Made by a program: the position numbers and the translations under genes. From assembly GCA_964638865.1 (NCBI GenBank), contig CAZXBG010000126.1, forward strand, positions 1 through 11,736: a stretch of 11,736 nucleotides of DNA. The letters are read 5' to 3'. Source of the DNA: UBA7236 sp964638865 (GTDB taxonomy: Bacteria > Bacteroidota > Bacteroidia > Chitinophagales > BACL12). The notes under the pieces are model-generated. The model worked only from the letters and a program-made list of their open reading frames with translations, was not told the origin of the DNA and did no database searches. The stretch's first letter is position 1; every line of letters begins with the position of its first letter. This document shows, in pieces, positions 1 through 8,013 of the stretch.

Positions 1-3000
1 ATTCACTAAATACAACGATTTGTTTCACAAAGTTGAATTGCCCTGAAATAATATGTAAGATCAATTGCTGTGATGCTAAATAATTTAAATTGATTGTTAT
101 TGCTCCTGAATTATTTCTTTCCAATTCCACAGGAATAATTTCTCCCAAAATATTATATAAAATAATATCTGCGTTAATTAATTCAACGGGTAAAACTATA
201 TTTAAATAATTACTTGCAGGATTTGGATATATATGTATTTGTTGTGCTAATATATTTTCTATAGCATTACAAATATCAACCGTTACCGTAACTTCATCGG
301 TTGACGCACATCCATTCGCATCAATTCCCTGTACTAAATAAGTAGTTGTTTCTGTGGGAGATACTTCTATACTTTCGCAGGTGCCACATCCACCAATAGG
401 TTCAGGTGCCCAAATATAAGTGAGTCCCCCGCTTGCTGAGATAGTTACGGTATCCCCTCTGCAAATAGTAATATCATCGCTTGCTGTTATTGTTGGAGGA
501 TCGTTTACAATAATGGTAACCGTGTCGCTCCCCACACAACCATTAATATCGGTTACATAAACAATATAATTTATACTTTCTGCAGGATTACTGGTTGGTG
601 CAAGTATGGTAGCAAAATCCAAATAGGTTGGAGGAGTCCATAAATAAGATTCTCCTTCTGTAGTGAACAATTTAATTTGTCCGCCGTAACATACTGTTGT
701 GTCAGGTCCTGCTGTTACTATCAAAGCAGGATAAGTAAATACATTTACCGTATCAACATCCACACATCCAGAAATATTTGTAACACTTACATAATATATT
801 ATATCCGATAATGGTGTACAAGTTGGCGTTGCTGAAGTTGCATCATCCAAATATAAACCCGGACTCCAGGAATAAGATGTTCCACCACTCGCAAATAGGT
901 CTGTAGATGTTCCAACACAAATAGTTGTTTCCAGACTGGCAGTTGCAAAATCTCCCGCAGCAACAACTACATTTATTATATCATTATCAGAACATCCATC
1001 CGCATTTAAAGAAGTAACAGTATAAGAAATATCGGTTAATGCATTACAAATTGGATTCGCAGAAAAGGCATCATCCAAATATGTTGCGGGGCTCCATACG
1101 TAACTTGTTCCGCCACTTGCAGAAAGAGTTGCACTTTCACCCAAACAAATGGAAATATCATCACTTAAAATTAAAAAATCAACTATTGTTGTTGTTATAA
1201 TTACATAATCAATATCGGTACATCCTTCATCATTTATAGCGGTAATGGTATAAGTAATATCGCTTAAAGGATTACAAACTGGAGTTGCGGAAGTTGCATC
1301 ATCCAAATATGTTGCGGGACTCCAGTTATATGTTGTTCCACCACTTGCAAATAGATCAACTTCTCCACCGGAACATATAGCAATATCATCACTCACCACT
1401 AAAAAATTAGAAGGAATAATTCCCACAGAAATTTCATCCGTTGCAAAACATCCGTTAACATCAGTTACAGTTACGGTATATGTTAACGGAAATAATGGAG
1501 TGCACTCGGGATTTGCGATAAATGCATTATCCAAAAATAAAGCCGGACTCCAATTATATTCTACTCCACCTGTTGCACTTAATGTTGTTGAAGCACCCGC
1601 ACAAACATTAATATCTTCTCCTGCATTTGCAATTGTAGCGGGAAATACTTCAACATATAAAGTATCAGTATCAATACAACCATTTGCATTTGTAACGGTC
1701 AATAAATAATTAATATTTGCAAGCGGAGTACACGTTGGATTAAAAATAAATGGATCATCTAAATAAGTGGTGGGAAACCAGGAATAAGAAATTCCGCCAC
1801 TTGCATTTAACACCACAGAATTTCCTGCACAAATATTGATATCAGCTCCTGCATTTGCAAAATCAGTTTCATGCGGTGTAGTACTTTCTGCATATTGTAA
1901 AGAAGGAATAATTACTCCGTTGCTTCCGGTTGCTGCACCATTATTTTCCCCTAAACATGGGCTTCCAATTGTAGTAATAGTACCAAAAATTCCGCCGGAA
2001 AGATCAGTACTGATTCCGGCCCATAATGTTGCACCGCTGTGTTTAATAACTCCTCCGGAACCACCGCCACCAGGTCCGGTGCATTGCAGTGCTCCGGCAT
2101 CTCCGCCTTTGCCTCCTTTGGCTATTATAGTAGTTTCCACAACGATTGCAGCCTCTATCAAAATAGATCCACCGGCACCTCCTCCACCGGCTCCATCTCC
2201 CCATGCAAGATCCGTAACGGTATTTCCATTGGAAACAATAGTAAAATTATTTCCATCAATAGAATTTGCAACTATTATTATAATACCTCCTCCATTTCCA
2301 CCATCTGTTCCGTTACTGTTATTTCCATGTCCCGCTCCACCGCCACCTCCCAAAAATATTTTATCGGCAGCCATAGTTTGATCAAGTGCTGCTCCGGCAA
2401 AACCGGGACTTCCGGGACAAGAAAATGCACCTTCATCATTTTCTCCGCCCATTCCTCCTGCAGCTCCGTTTGAACCACCTGCGGCACCGCCATTATGGTC
2501 GTTTCCACCACCACCGCCGTTAGCAGCCTTTCCGCGTGCAGCACTGTATGCATTTGTTAAAATTACTATCCCCTCCCCTTTTTCTCCACCTTTTCCTGAA
2601 AGGGTATCGCTAAAATATAAAGATGTTCCAAGGCCGGTGGGGCAACTTTCGGGGAAATTACCTGCATTTCCACCCCTAAAACCCATATTTGAAACATCAA
2701 TACTTGCATTCAATTCCAAAATATTAGTTTCAAAAACCAAAACACCTCCCGAAGCCCCATTCCACGGTGAGCAGCTCAAAGTTGCATCAACACTTGCTGA
2801 AAGGTAAACCGGAACCCTTACCAATTGGACCAATCCCGAAGGATCGTAGCTTCGCAATAGCGTATTTTCTAACTGAATTACAGTGCCCGAAACGGAGTTA
2901 ATAGTTCCAAATTCATAATTACCGGCATCGTTATATGCTGTTATATTGCCAAAACTTGCAGTATTGGTAAGGTTCACTGTTGCTCCTTTCATTTGGATGA

Positions 3001-3175
3001 TGAGAACACGATCGCCAACCGAATAACCAAGCGATGATTCAACAAATATGGTATTGGAACAATAATTAATAGAATCAACCGGAGTATTGATATTGATCAC
3101 ACCACTAATAGAGGTTTGACCAATTACAAAACGGGAGAAAAAAAGGAGCATAAGAAAGGGTATCTGTCTTTTCAT
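1..3175 (-). CDS. T9SS-sorted surface protein with glycine-rich region and seven PKD/Ig-like repeats (stop codon off left edge)
   Basis: An open frame runs from ATG at 3175 to the left edge without a stop (1058 codons). Base 1 supplies a T for the next codon, so the stop probably follows at once. Residues 1-20 are a signal peptide (MKRQIPFLMLLFFSRFVIGQ, cleavage near GQ/TS). About 165-381 is very glycine-rich, with blocks such as GGGGGAGHGNNSNG alternating with short beta-type stretches (GGGIIIIVANSIDG, GGSILIEA). About 444-969 holds seven 76-residue repeats of the form ICxGxSxxLxASGGxxYxWSPxxYLDD...CxPLxxIxYTVTxTxxxGCxDxD, resembling the PKD/Ig-like modules of gliding and adhesion proteins. 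About 980-1058 is a T9SS type A sorting domain (HIYPNPASNYLNI, ending near VKQIVVFSE). Inference: it is exported by Sec, carried across the outer membrane by T9SS and attached or released at the surface, perhaps as an adhesin. No catalytic domain is recognisable and the ligand is unknown. It is divergent from the S41 peptidase gene. Confidence 0.9.
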   Translation of the reverse strand, partial: MKRQIPFLMLLFFSRFVIGQTSISGVININTPVDSINYCSNTIFVESSLGYSVGDRVLIIQMKGATVNLTNTASFGNITAYNDAGNYEFGTINSVSGTVIQLENTLLRSYDPSGLVQLVRVPVYLSASVDATLSCSPWNGASGGVLVFETNILELNASIDVSNMGFRGGNAGNFPESCPTGLGTSLYFSDTLSGKGGEKGEGIVILTNAYSAARGKAANGGGGGNDHNGGAAGGSNGAAGGMGGENDEGAFSCPGSPGFAGAALDQTMAADKIFLGGGGGAGHGNNSNGTDGGNGGGIIIIVANSIDGNNFTIVSNGNTVTDLAWGDGAGGGGAGGSILIEAAIVVETTIIAKGGKGGDAGALQCTGPGGGGSGGVIKHSGATLWAGISTDLSGGIFGTITTIGSPCLGENNGAATGSNGVIIPSLQYAESTTPHETDFANAGADINICAGNSVVLNASGGISYSWFPTTYLDDPFIFNPTCTPLANINYLLTVTNANGCIDTDTLYVEVFPATIANAGEDINVCAGASTTLSATGGVEYNWSPALFLDNAFIANPECTPLFPLTYTVTVTDVNGCFATDEISVGIIPSNFLVVSDDIAICSGGEVDLFASGGTTYNWSPATYLDDATSATPVCNPLSDITYTITAINDEGCTDIDYVIITTTIVDFLILSDDISICLGESATLSASGGTSYVWSPATYLDDAFSANPICNALTDISYTVTSLNADGCSDNDIINVVVAAGDFATASLETTICVGTSTDLFASGGTSYSWSPGLYLDDATSATPTCTPLSDIIYYVSVTNISGCVDVDTVNVFTYPALIVTAGPDTTVCYGGQIKLFTTEGESYLWTPPTYLDFATILAPTSNPAESINYIVYVTDINGCVGSDTVTIIVNDPPTITASDDITICRGDTVTISASGGLTYIWAPEPIGGCGTCESIEVSPTETTTYLVQGIDANGCASTDEVTVTVDICNAIENILAQQIHIYPNPASNYLNIVLPVELINADIILYNILGEIIPVELERNNSGAITINLNYLASQQLILHIISGQFNFVKQIVVFSE
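269..1846 (-). repeat. Seven coding tandem repeats, exact 228-bp (76-codon) period
   Basis: The cysteine codon of the ICxG motif lies at 1829, 1601, 1373, 1145, 917, 689 and 461, exactly 228 bp apart each time. Most units carry two more cysteines, one before PL and one in the GC motif near the end. Units 3 and 4 share an identical 23-nt stretch (1068-1090 and 1296-1318). Units 3 and 5 share 21 nt (834-854 and 1290-1310). The leftmost unit, which is C-terminal in the protein, is diverged: its central WSPxTYLDD part is replaced by WAPEPIGGCGTCESIEVSP, closer to the generic PKD-like form. Confidence 0.9.
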
Positions 3176-3298
3176 AATACTATTGATGATTGGAGTAATA
3201 AAAATACAGATTTTTTTTATTTTCATTGAAATTCAGACAGGTGTTTGTTAAGATGGTAGGGTAATTTTGATATGGACATTTACTTAAATCAAATGTTT

Positions 3299-3306
3299 TA
3301 TATTTG
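3299..3306 (+). promoter_or_regulatory. TATATTTG, a -7-box-like octamer next to the S41 gene start
   Basis: TATATTTG matches the Bacteroidota -7 consensus TAnnTTTG exactly. A TTTG at 3266-3269 could stand in for the -33 element, but the 29-nt spacing is longer than usual. The octamer ends five bases before the ATG at 3312, so a transcript starting here would be leaderless or nearly so. It may be a chance match in AT-rich DNA. Confidence 0.3.
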
Positions 3307-3311
3307 TTTTG

Positions 3312-4349
3312 ATGAAAAGCGCTGTTATAAAATTATTGGGTATTTTGTTGATCGACCTAACATTTCAGGTTGAAATATATGCACAAAAAATTCCGGCAGA
3401 TTCTATTTATGGAATTATAAAAACTCAATCAGTACACGCAAATAAAATAAACTGGAAAAAAAATGATAAACTTTTTTATCAATTACTATCGGAAGCAAAA
3501 ATGAATCAGGACAGTATTATTGCATTAGTTCGTGTGTTTGAAGAAATGAATGATGTACATAGCAATATCACCTATAACGATCATACATACAACTATTATC
3601 ACCCTGCAACTGTTGTTGAAAAAGCGCAGGTAATGCCATTGCTGAAAAGAATGTGGGAGGAGGAGGGAAATATTCGTATAGCAGTAATAAATGAAAGAAC
3701 CGGTTATATTCAAATACCAAAAATAAGTGCTTTTGGAAGTGAAGCAGATAATTATACCCAAAAAATAAAAGATAGTATTTGTGTGTTAAAAGAAAATGGA
3801 ATTACTTCCTGCATAATAGACTTGAGATTGAATGGAGGAGGAAATATGTATCCTATGTTGGGTGGATTGAGTTGTTTTTTTCACGATGGCAAAATTGGCA
3901 GCTCAGTATATGCGAATGGGGAAATACAATTTAATTTAATAATAAAAGAGGATGTCTTTTATTTTAATAATACAAATGGTGAAAGCTGGCAAATGACATT
4001 TGCGAAAGATTCCTGCGACGCACGCTTTGAAAATATGCCTGTAGTTATTTTATTGAGTTACATAACAGCGAGTGTGGGTCAGGTAACCGCCATCACATTC
4101 AAACAAAGACCCAATACCTTTTTTATAGGGGAAAATACGGCTTTTGGATATGCTACAGGTAATAATTATTACTATTTTTCGCAGCAGCTTACCATGAATC
4201 TTTCTACTGCATTTACAACCGATGCAACAGGTAATATTTATCGCGAAACTGTATTGCCTGACAGATATATAATTAGTGGTGACAATTTTGAAGACCTAAA
4301 TAAGGATAAAAAAATAAAAAACGCGCTGATATGGCTCGATAAGGAATGA
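3312..4349 (+). CDS. Exported S41-family serine peptidase, short form without PDZ domain
   Basis: 345 residues from ATG 3312; the TTG just before it is a less likely start. Residues 1-25 look like a signal peptide (hydrophobic LLGILLIDLTF, then EIYAQ). Residues 130-345 form an S41 peptidase core: GYIQIPKISAFG, IIDLRLNGGG (168-177), SYITASVGQ with the likely nucleophile Ser254, then GENTAFG (273-279), TGN and a closing VLPDRYI. His83 in DVHSN fits the S41 DxHS position, and Glu274 could be the acidic partner. The Lys expected in CtpA-type enzymes is not seen, so this fits the Ser/His type (tricorn or nisin-resistance-protein-like) better. There is no recognisable PDZ domain. Inference: periplasmic or membrane-proximal peptidase with unknown substrate. 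The residue after SVG is Gln where Glu is common. It is 50 nt upstream of kbl on the same strand. Confidence 0.85.
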   Translation: MKSAVIKLLGILLIDLTFQVEIYAQKIPADSIYGIIKTQSVHANKINWKKNDKLFYQLLSEAKMNQDSIIALVRVFEEMNDVHSNITYNDHTYNYYHPATVVEKAQVMPLLKRMWEEEGNIRIAVINERTGYIQIPKISAFGSEADNYTQKIKDSICVLKENGITSCIIDLRLNGGGNMYPMLGGLSCFFHDGKIGSSVYANGEIQFNLIIKEDVFYFNNTNGESWQMTFAKDSCDARFENMPVVILLSYITASVGQVTAITFKQRPNTFFIGENTAFGYATGNNYYYFSQQLTMNLSTAFTTDATGNIYRETVLPDRYIISGDNFEDLNKDKKIKNALIWLDKE

Positions 4350-4399
4350 ATTTTTCGTAAATTGCAAAACCTATTCTAATTTCACAGCAAAATTGATTT

Positions 4400-5587
4400 A
4401 TGTACACGATTCAAGATCGCCTAAACAAAGAAATTCAAGAAATAAAAGACTCCGGTCTCTATAAAAATGAACGTGTTATCAATTCTCCGCAATCGGCAGA
4501 TATTACCCTTGCGGATGGAAGAAAGGTTACAAATTTTTGTGCAAACAATTATTTGGGATTAAGTTCACATCCAAAAGTAATTGAAGCTGCAAAAAGAGCG
4601 GTAGATAGTCATGGTTATGGAATGAGTTCGGTGCGATTTATTTGCGGAACTCAGGATATTCACAAAGAACTGGAGCAAAAAATTTCTGCTTTTTTAGGAA
4701 CAGAAGACACCATTTTATACGCCGCTGCTTTTGATGCAAATGGGGGAGTGTTTGAGCCACTTTTTAATGAGGAGGATGCAATTATTTCGGATGCATTAAA
4801 TCACGCTTCTATTATTGACGGCGTGCGTTTATGTAAAGCGGTGCGATACAGATATGCCAACAATGATATGGCGGATCTCGAAACCCAATTAATAACATCA
4901 CAAGCCCAACGCAATAGAATTATTGTTACAGATGGTGTTTTCAGTATGGATGGAACCATTGCACAACTGGATAAAATTGTGGAACTTGCAGAAAAATATA
5001 ATGCACTGATCATGATTGATGAATGTCATGCAAGTGGATTTATCGGCAAAACAGGAAGAGGCACACATGAATTCAGGGGAGTGATGGGAAAAATAGATAT
5101 TATTACCGGAACACTTGGAAAAGCCCTCGGCGGTGCCAGCGGTGGATTTACTTCCGGAAGAAAAGAAATTATTGAAATGTTGCGTCAGCGTTCACGTCCC
5201 TATTTATTTTCCAATACTTTAGCTCCATCTATTACAGGAGCATCTATTGCAGTGCTTGACCTGTTAAGTGAAACTACCGAATTAAGAGATAAATTAGAAT
5301 CCAACACAAAATATTTTCGCAGTAAAATGACAGAAGCAGGATTTGATATTAAACCGGGAGAACATCCTATTGTTCCATTGATGTTATACGATGCAGTTTT
5401 AAGTCAGACCATGGCTTCAAAATTACTGGAAGAAGGAATTTATGTTATAGGGTTTTATTTTCCTGTTGTTCCGAAAGGGCAGGCGCGTATCCGCATACAA
5501 ATTTCTGCTGGGCACGAACAACATCATTTGGATAAAGCGATAAATGCCTTTATTAAAGTTGGGAAAGAATTAGAAGTTATAAAATAA
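4400..5587 (+). CDS. kbl: Glycine C-acetyltransferase (2-amino-3-ketobutyrate CoA ligase)
   Basis: 395 residues, full length for Kbl, with very high similarity to the E. coli protein as I recall it: FCANNYLGL, SVRFICGTQDIHKELEQK, DALNHASIIDGVRLCKA, RYRYANND, RQRSRPYLFSN and VVPKGQARIR. It is a fold-type I PLP enzyme of the alpha-oxoamine synthase family. Lys241 in TGTLGKALGG is the Schiff-base lysine, Asp207 in MIDECH is the pyridine-nitrogen aspartate, and His135 (NHAS) and His210 are the conserved active-site histidines. It cleaves 2-amino-3-oxobutyrate with CoA to glycine and acetyl-CoA in the cytoplasm, the second step of threonine catabolism. The RFICGTQ block argues against serine palmitoyltransferase or BioF, which share the fold. 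The usual partner threonine dehydrogenase (tdh) is not within this window. No clear Shine-Dalgarno precedes the ATG. Confidence 0.96.
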   Translation: MYTIQDRLNKEIQEIKDSGLYKNERVINSPQSADITLADGRKVTNFCANNYLGLSSHPKVIEAAKRAVDSHGYGMSSVRFICGTQDIHKELEQKISAFLGTEDTILYAAAFDANGGVFEPLFNEEDAIISDALNHASIIDGVRLCKAVRYRYANNDMADLETQLITSQAQRNRIIVTDGVFSMDGTIAQLDKIVELAEKYNALIMIDECHASGFIGKTGRGTHEFRGVMGKIDIITGTLGKALGGASGGFTSGRKEIIEMLRQRSRPYLFSNTLAPSITGASIAVLDLLSETTELRDKLESNTKYFRSKMTEAGFDIKPGEHPIVPLMLYDAVLSQTMASKLLEEGIYVIGFYFPVVPKGQARIRIQISAGHEQHHLDKAINAFIKVGKELEVIK

Positions 5588-5592
5588 TTTTT

Positions 5593-6027
5593 ATGCAAAA
5601 GAACAAGAATATATATTTTACGGTACTTATCAGTTTTATTTTTTTATTTGCCTGTAAACAACCTGCAAATGAAGGATATAATCCACCGAAACTCACTTTT
5701 AAAACCACAGCCGGGTATATATACACCGACACCACAATAATTGCCGGAGGTGCAATTTTAATTGGTTTAATTGCAGAAAGAGGTCTGGATGGGCCTTTAA
5801 AATCAGCGGATGATCTCAGTAATGTCATTATTAAAATGTCAACAAATGGAGGCTCGGAAGTTGCCGTATATGAATATGTGATGACAACTGCGGAGGCAGC
5901 GTATTACGAATATGATTATAATGCTTTTGCGACTGCAATCGTCGGCGACAGTGTTAGATATAATATCGTAGTTTATAATAAAGATGGATATATTGATCAA
6001 AAGGACCTTACCATTATATCTGATTGA
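5593..6027 (+). CDS. Small predicted lipoprotein of unknown function
   Basis: 144 residues. Residues 4-20 form a signal segment (NIYFTVLISFIFLFA) followed by Cys21, so LFAC serves as the lipobox and lipidation by Lgt/LspA is predicted. The mature part is rich in beta-type stretches (AGYIYTDTTIIAGG, AILIGLIAERG, DSVRYNIVVYNKDG), which would suit a small beta-sandwich (Ig-like) domain, but I recognise no family and no catalytic motif. It starts only 5 nt after the kbl stop, so it is probably cotranscribed and perhaps translationally coupled with kbl. That spacing says little about function, since kbl is cytoplasmic and this protein is envelope-bound. Confidence 0.75.
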   Translation: MQKNKNIYFTVLISFIFLFACKQPANEGYNPPKLTFKTTAGYIYTDTTIIAGGAILIGLIAERGLDGPLKSADDLSNVIIKMSTNGGSEVAVYEYVMTTAEAAYYEYDYNAFATAIVGDSVRYNIVVYNKDGYIDQKDLTIISD

Positions 6028-6079
6028 GTACAGGATTACAATTGCTAAATTTAATTTAACTAAATCGAAATAACAGAAA

Positions 6080-7195
6080 TTACTTCTTTTTTGAATAAAC
6101 CCGATTTATCCATCGCGGAAGAATAATTACACCTGCAATTAAATAAGGGTAATAGGAAATGGCTCTCCACACCACAGAAAAAGTTCCTACCAATTGAGGG
6201 TCAATAAAATCGCACATGAGTGCGCTGTAAGCAATTTCAGCAATTCCGATACCGCCCGGAGTTATAGGTAATAACATCACCATCCAAATTGGAAACTGAC
6301 GGGCAAATATTGCCGGAATATCACTACCGATGGGATTAAAAAATGCCATCACTACACAAGTGGAGATCATAAAAAAAGATATCCAGCTAACAGCTGTTAC
6401 AGCGAAAGCTTTAATCCAAAAGTTTCGATCTTTATTTCTTAATTCTTTTGAGGCAAGCACCACATCATCACCGGCATGCTGAGCGTCATTTTTCCACCTG
6501 CGCAATCCTGGGATGGAAAATATTTTAATCAAAAAAGTTTTAAGTGCAGATGCATTAATAAATAAACCATACGCGAGCAAAATGATGACAAATAAAAAGA
6601 AAAAATATCCCACAAAATAAATTCCCTGCATATTATGAAATATTCCCATTCCCGGAAGATCCGCAACTCTGCGACACATGGCATCTTTTGCAAACATGGA
6701 TTTAAATCCAACAATTAACAATAAAATTAAAGGTGCAATTGCTAAAAATATCTGGTCGAGAAAAATAGTGAGCATACTTGTTGCTGCACTTTTTCCGAGA
6801 CTTAATTTTTCTTTGCGCATAAAATAAACAGCCACCGCTGCACCGCCAACGGTAGAAGGCGTAATTGCAGAAGAAAATTCCCAAAGCGAAATTATACTAA
6901 AAGATTTTTTCCATGTGAATTTATTGTCTGTAATTAAACGCAAGCGATACATATAACCAACATGCCTGATCACCAATAAAATAAAAGCCAGTAAAATCCA
7001 GAAAAACGAATGGAGCGTCCATTGAAGATTTTTAATTGCTTCGTAATTTAAAGAATTATAGATCAGGTATCCTGAAACTATAAATGCAATTAAAGCAATT
7101 ATTATAATTCTGCGGTAAGAAAACTGTTTTGTAATCTGATCCTCTTCACCGGATAGATTATGTAGTTCTGGTATTTTATCAGGCGGCTTTTTCAT
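6080..7195 (-). CDS. Flippase-like integral membrane protein (LPG_synthase_TM / YbhN / AglD family)
   Basis: 371 residues from ATG 7195; a GTG at 7201 would add two residues. About eight membrane segments are visible, beginning with IIIIALIAFIVSGYLIYNS and ending with YYPYLIAGVIILP. Family signatures are the early STVGGAAVAVYFMR stretch and the late LPITPGGIGIAEIAYSALM stretch (PGGxGxxE). These match the transmembrane part of lysylphosphatidylglycerol synthase (PF03706), without the C-terminal aminoacyl-transfer domain that MprF has. Stand-alone members are called flippase-like or UPF0104 proteins; proposed roles include lipid or lipid-linked sugar translocation, but the substrate here is unknown. 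The start lies inside the end of scpA (17-nt overlap), so the two are likely cotranscribed and translationally coupled. Confidence 0.85.
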   Translation of the reverse strand: MKKPPDKIPELHNLSGEEDQITKQFSYRRIIIIALIAFIVSGYLIYNSLNYEAIKNLQWTLHSFFWILLAFILLVIRHVGYMYRLRLITDNKFTWKKSFSIISLWEFSSAITPSTVGGAAVAVYFMRKEKLSLGKSAATSMLTIFLDQIFLAIAPLILLLIVGFKSMFAKDAMCRRVADLPGMGIFHNMQGIYFVGYFFFLFVIILLAYGLFINASALKTFLIKIFSIPGLRRWKNDAQHAGDDVVLASKELRNKDRNFWIKAFAVTAVSWISFFMISTCVVMAFFNPIGSDIPAIFARQFPIWMVMLLPITPGGIGIAEIAYSALMCDFIDPQLVGTFSVVWRAISYYPYLIAGVIILPRWINRVYSKKK

Positions 7196-7943
7196 GCTCA
7201 CCGGATAAAGTTATCCAGAAATTATTTAAACCATCGCCAACCAATAAAACCACCTTCTGCGCAGCAATAAGATCTAGAATACTTAAGAACCGGAAAACAG
7301 CCTGGTATTTATCCTTACAGGAAGTGAAAACATCAGAAAATGGCACATTTCTTTTCCCTTTGCAATAAGTAACAATTCCCAAACTTTCCTCTTCAATGGA
7401 ATAATCATATTGAAAAATAACGTGATCTTCCGCCCTTGGCTGACTATTGAACTTATCCATAACCTTTTGAAACACCTTGAGCAAAACAAAAAGATTAACT
7501 GTGCTCAATTCCATTTCATTGGAATGTTTTTTTGCGAGAATTTCGTGTTCCCCTAAAATGTTTCCACGCTGCATTTTTAATTGTCGGTCTTCCTCTAATT
7601 TTCCGAAGTCGTTAATTACTTCTTTAAATCGTTTGTAATCCAACAACCTGTCCACCAATTCTTTTCGCGGATCAATTTCATTTCCAAATTCATCCAGTTC
7701 TTTGCGAGGCAACAACATTTTTACTTTTATGCGCATGAGTGTTGCAGCAACTAAAATAAATTCGCTCGCAATTTCAATATTCAATCCCTTCATCGAATGC
7801 AGATAATCCAAAAAATCTTTTGTTATCACGGAGATCGGAATATCATGAATATCTAATTCATCTCTCTCTATAAAAAATAATAAAAGATCAAACGGCCCTT
7901 CAAATTGCGGGAGTTTTATTTCGAATGTTTGTTGTTCGTTCAT
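7179..7943 (-). CDS. scpA: Segregation and condensation protein A (kleisin of the SMC-ScpAB complex)
   Basis: 254 residues, typical for ScpA. The N-terminal signature is clear: FEGPFDLLLFFIERDELDIHDIPI, then VITKDFLDYL, ASEFILVAATLMRIKVKMLLPRK and a short acidic linker (DEFGNEIDPRKELVDRLLDYKRF). The C-terminal winged-helix part (about 190-250, FSDVFTSCKDKYQAVFRFLSILDLI) would bind the SMC head. ScpA bridges the SMC heads and recruits ScpB for chromosome organisation; scpB is not in the window. The ATG at 7943 is preceded only by an A-rich tract, with no Shine-Dalgarno. It lies 180 nt downstream of recQ on the same strand, with the palindrome 8014-8083 between them, and overlaps the flippase-like gene downstream. 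Confidence 0.95.
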   Translation of the reverse strand: MNEQQTFEIKLPQFEGPFDLLLFFIERDELDIHDIPISVITKDFLDYLHSMKGLNIEIASEFILVAATLMRIKVKMLLPRKELDEFGNEIDPRKELVDRLLDYKRFKEVINDFGKLEEDRQLKMQRGNILGEHEILAKKHSNEMELSTVNLFVLLKVFQKVMDKFNSQPRAEDHVIFQYDYSIEEESLGIVTYCKGKRNVPFSDVFTSCKDKYQAVFRFLSILDLIAAQKVVLLVGDGLNNFWITLSGEHEKAA

Positions 7944-7980
7944 TTTTTTTTCTTTGTTTTGGATTCTGTGTTCTGATCTG

Positions 7981-8003
7981 CCTACTGCGACTGCGACTGG
8001 TTC
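7981..8003. repeat. Hexanucleotide gactgc tract left of palindrome copy 1
   Basis: The sequence ctactgcgactgcgactgg is about three units of a gactgc hexamer. It lies between the scpA start and the palindrome, and similar degenerate hexamers occur on the other side (8084-8122) and beside copy 2. Confidence 0.6.
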
Positions 8004-8013
8004 TTAGTTCTGG

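Noticed and set aside
1836..2553. Long open frames on the plus strand (proline-rich, 144-181 codons) and an extra minus-strand frame across the glycine-rich region
   Set aside because: They are antisense or out-of-frame shadows of the glycine codons in the T9SS protein gene, with low-complexity proline or serine/threonine composition and no independent start signals.
1..3175. An undescribed enzyme or defence gene in the left-hand region
   Set aside because: The minus-strand frame reads through as one protein with signal peptide, repeats and T9SS tail; no catalytic or nuclease motif was found.
4400..5587. Serine palmitoyltransferase or BioF instead of Kbl
   Set aside because: The RFICGTQDIHKELE, RYRYANND and VVPKGQARIR blocks match Kbl specifically, although all three share the same fold and catalytic lysine.
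6028..6079. Terminator between the convergent lipoprotein and flippase-like genes
   Set aside because: The 52-nt gap is AT-rich, but I find no GC stem with a T run on either strand.
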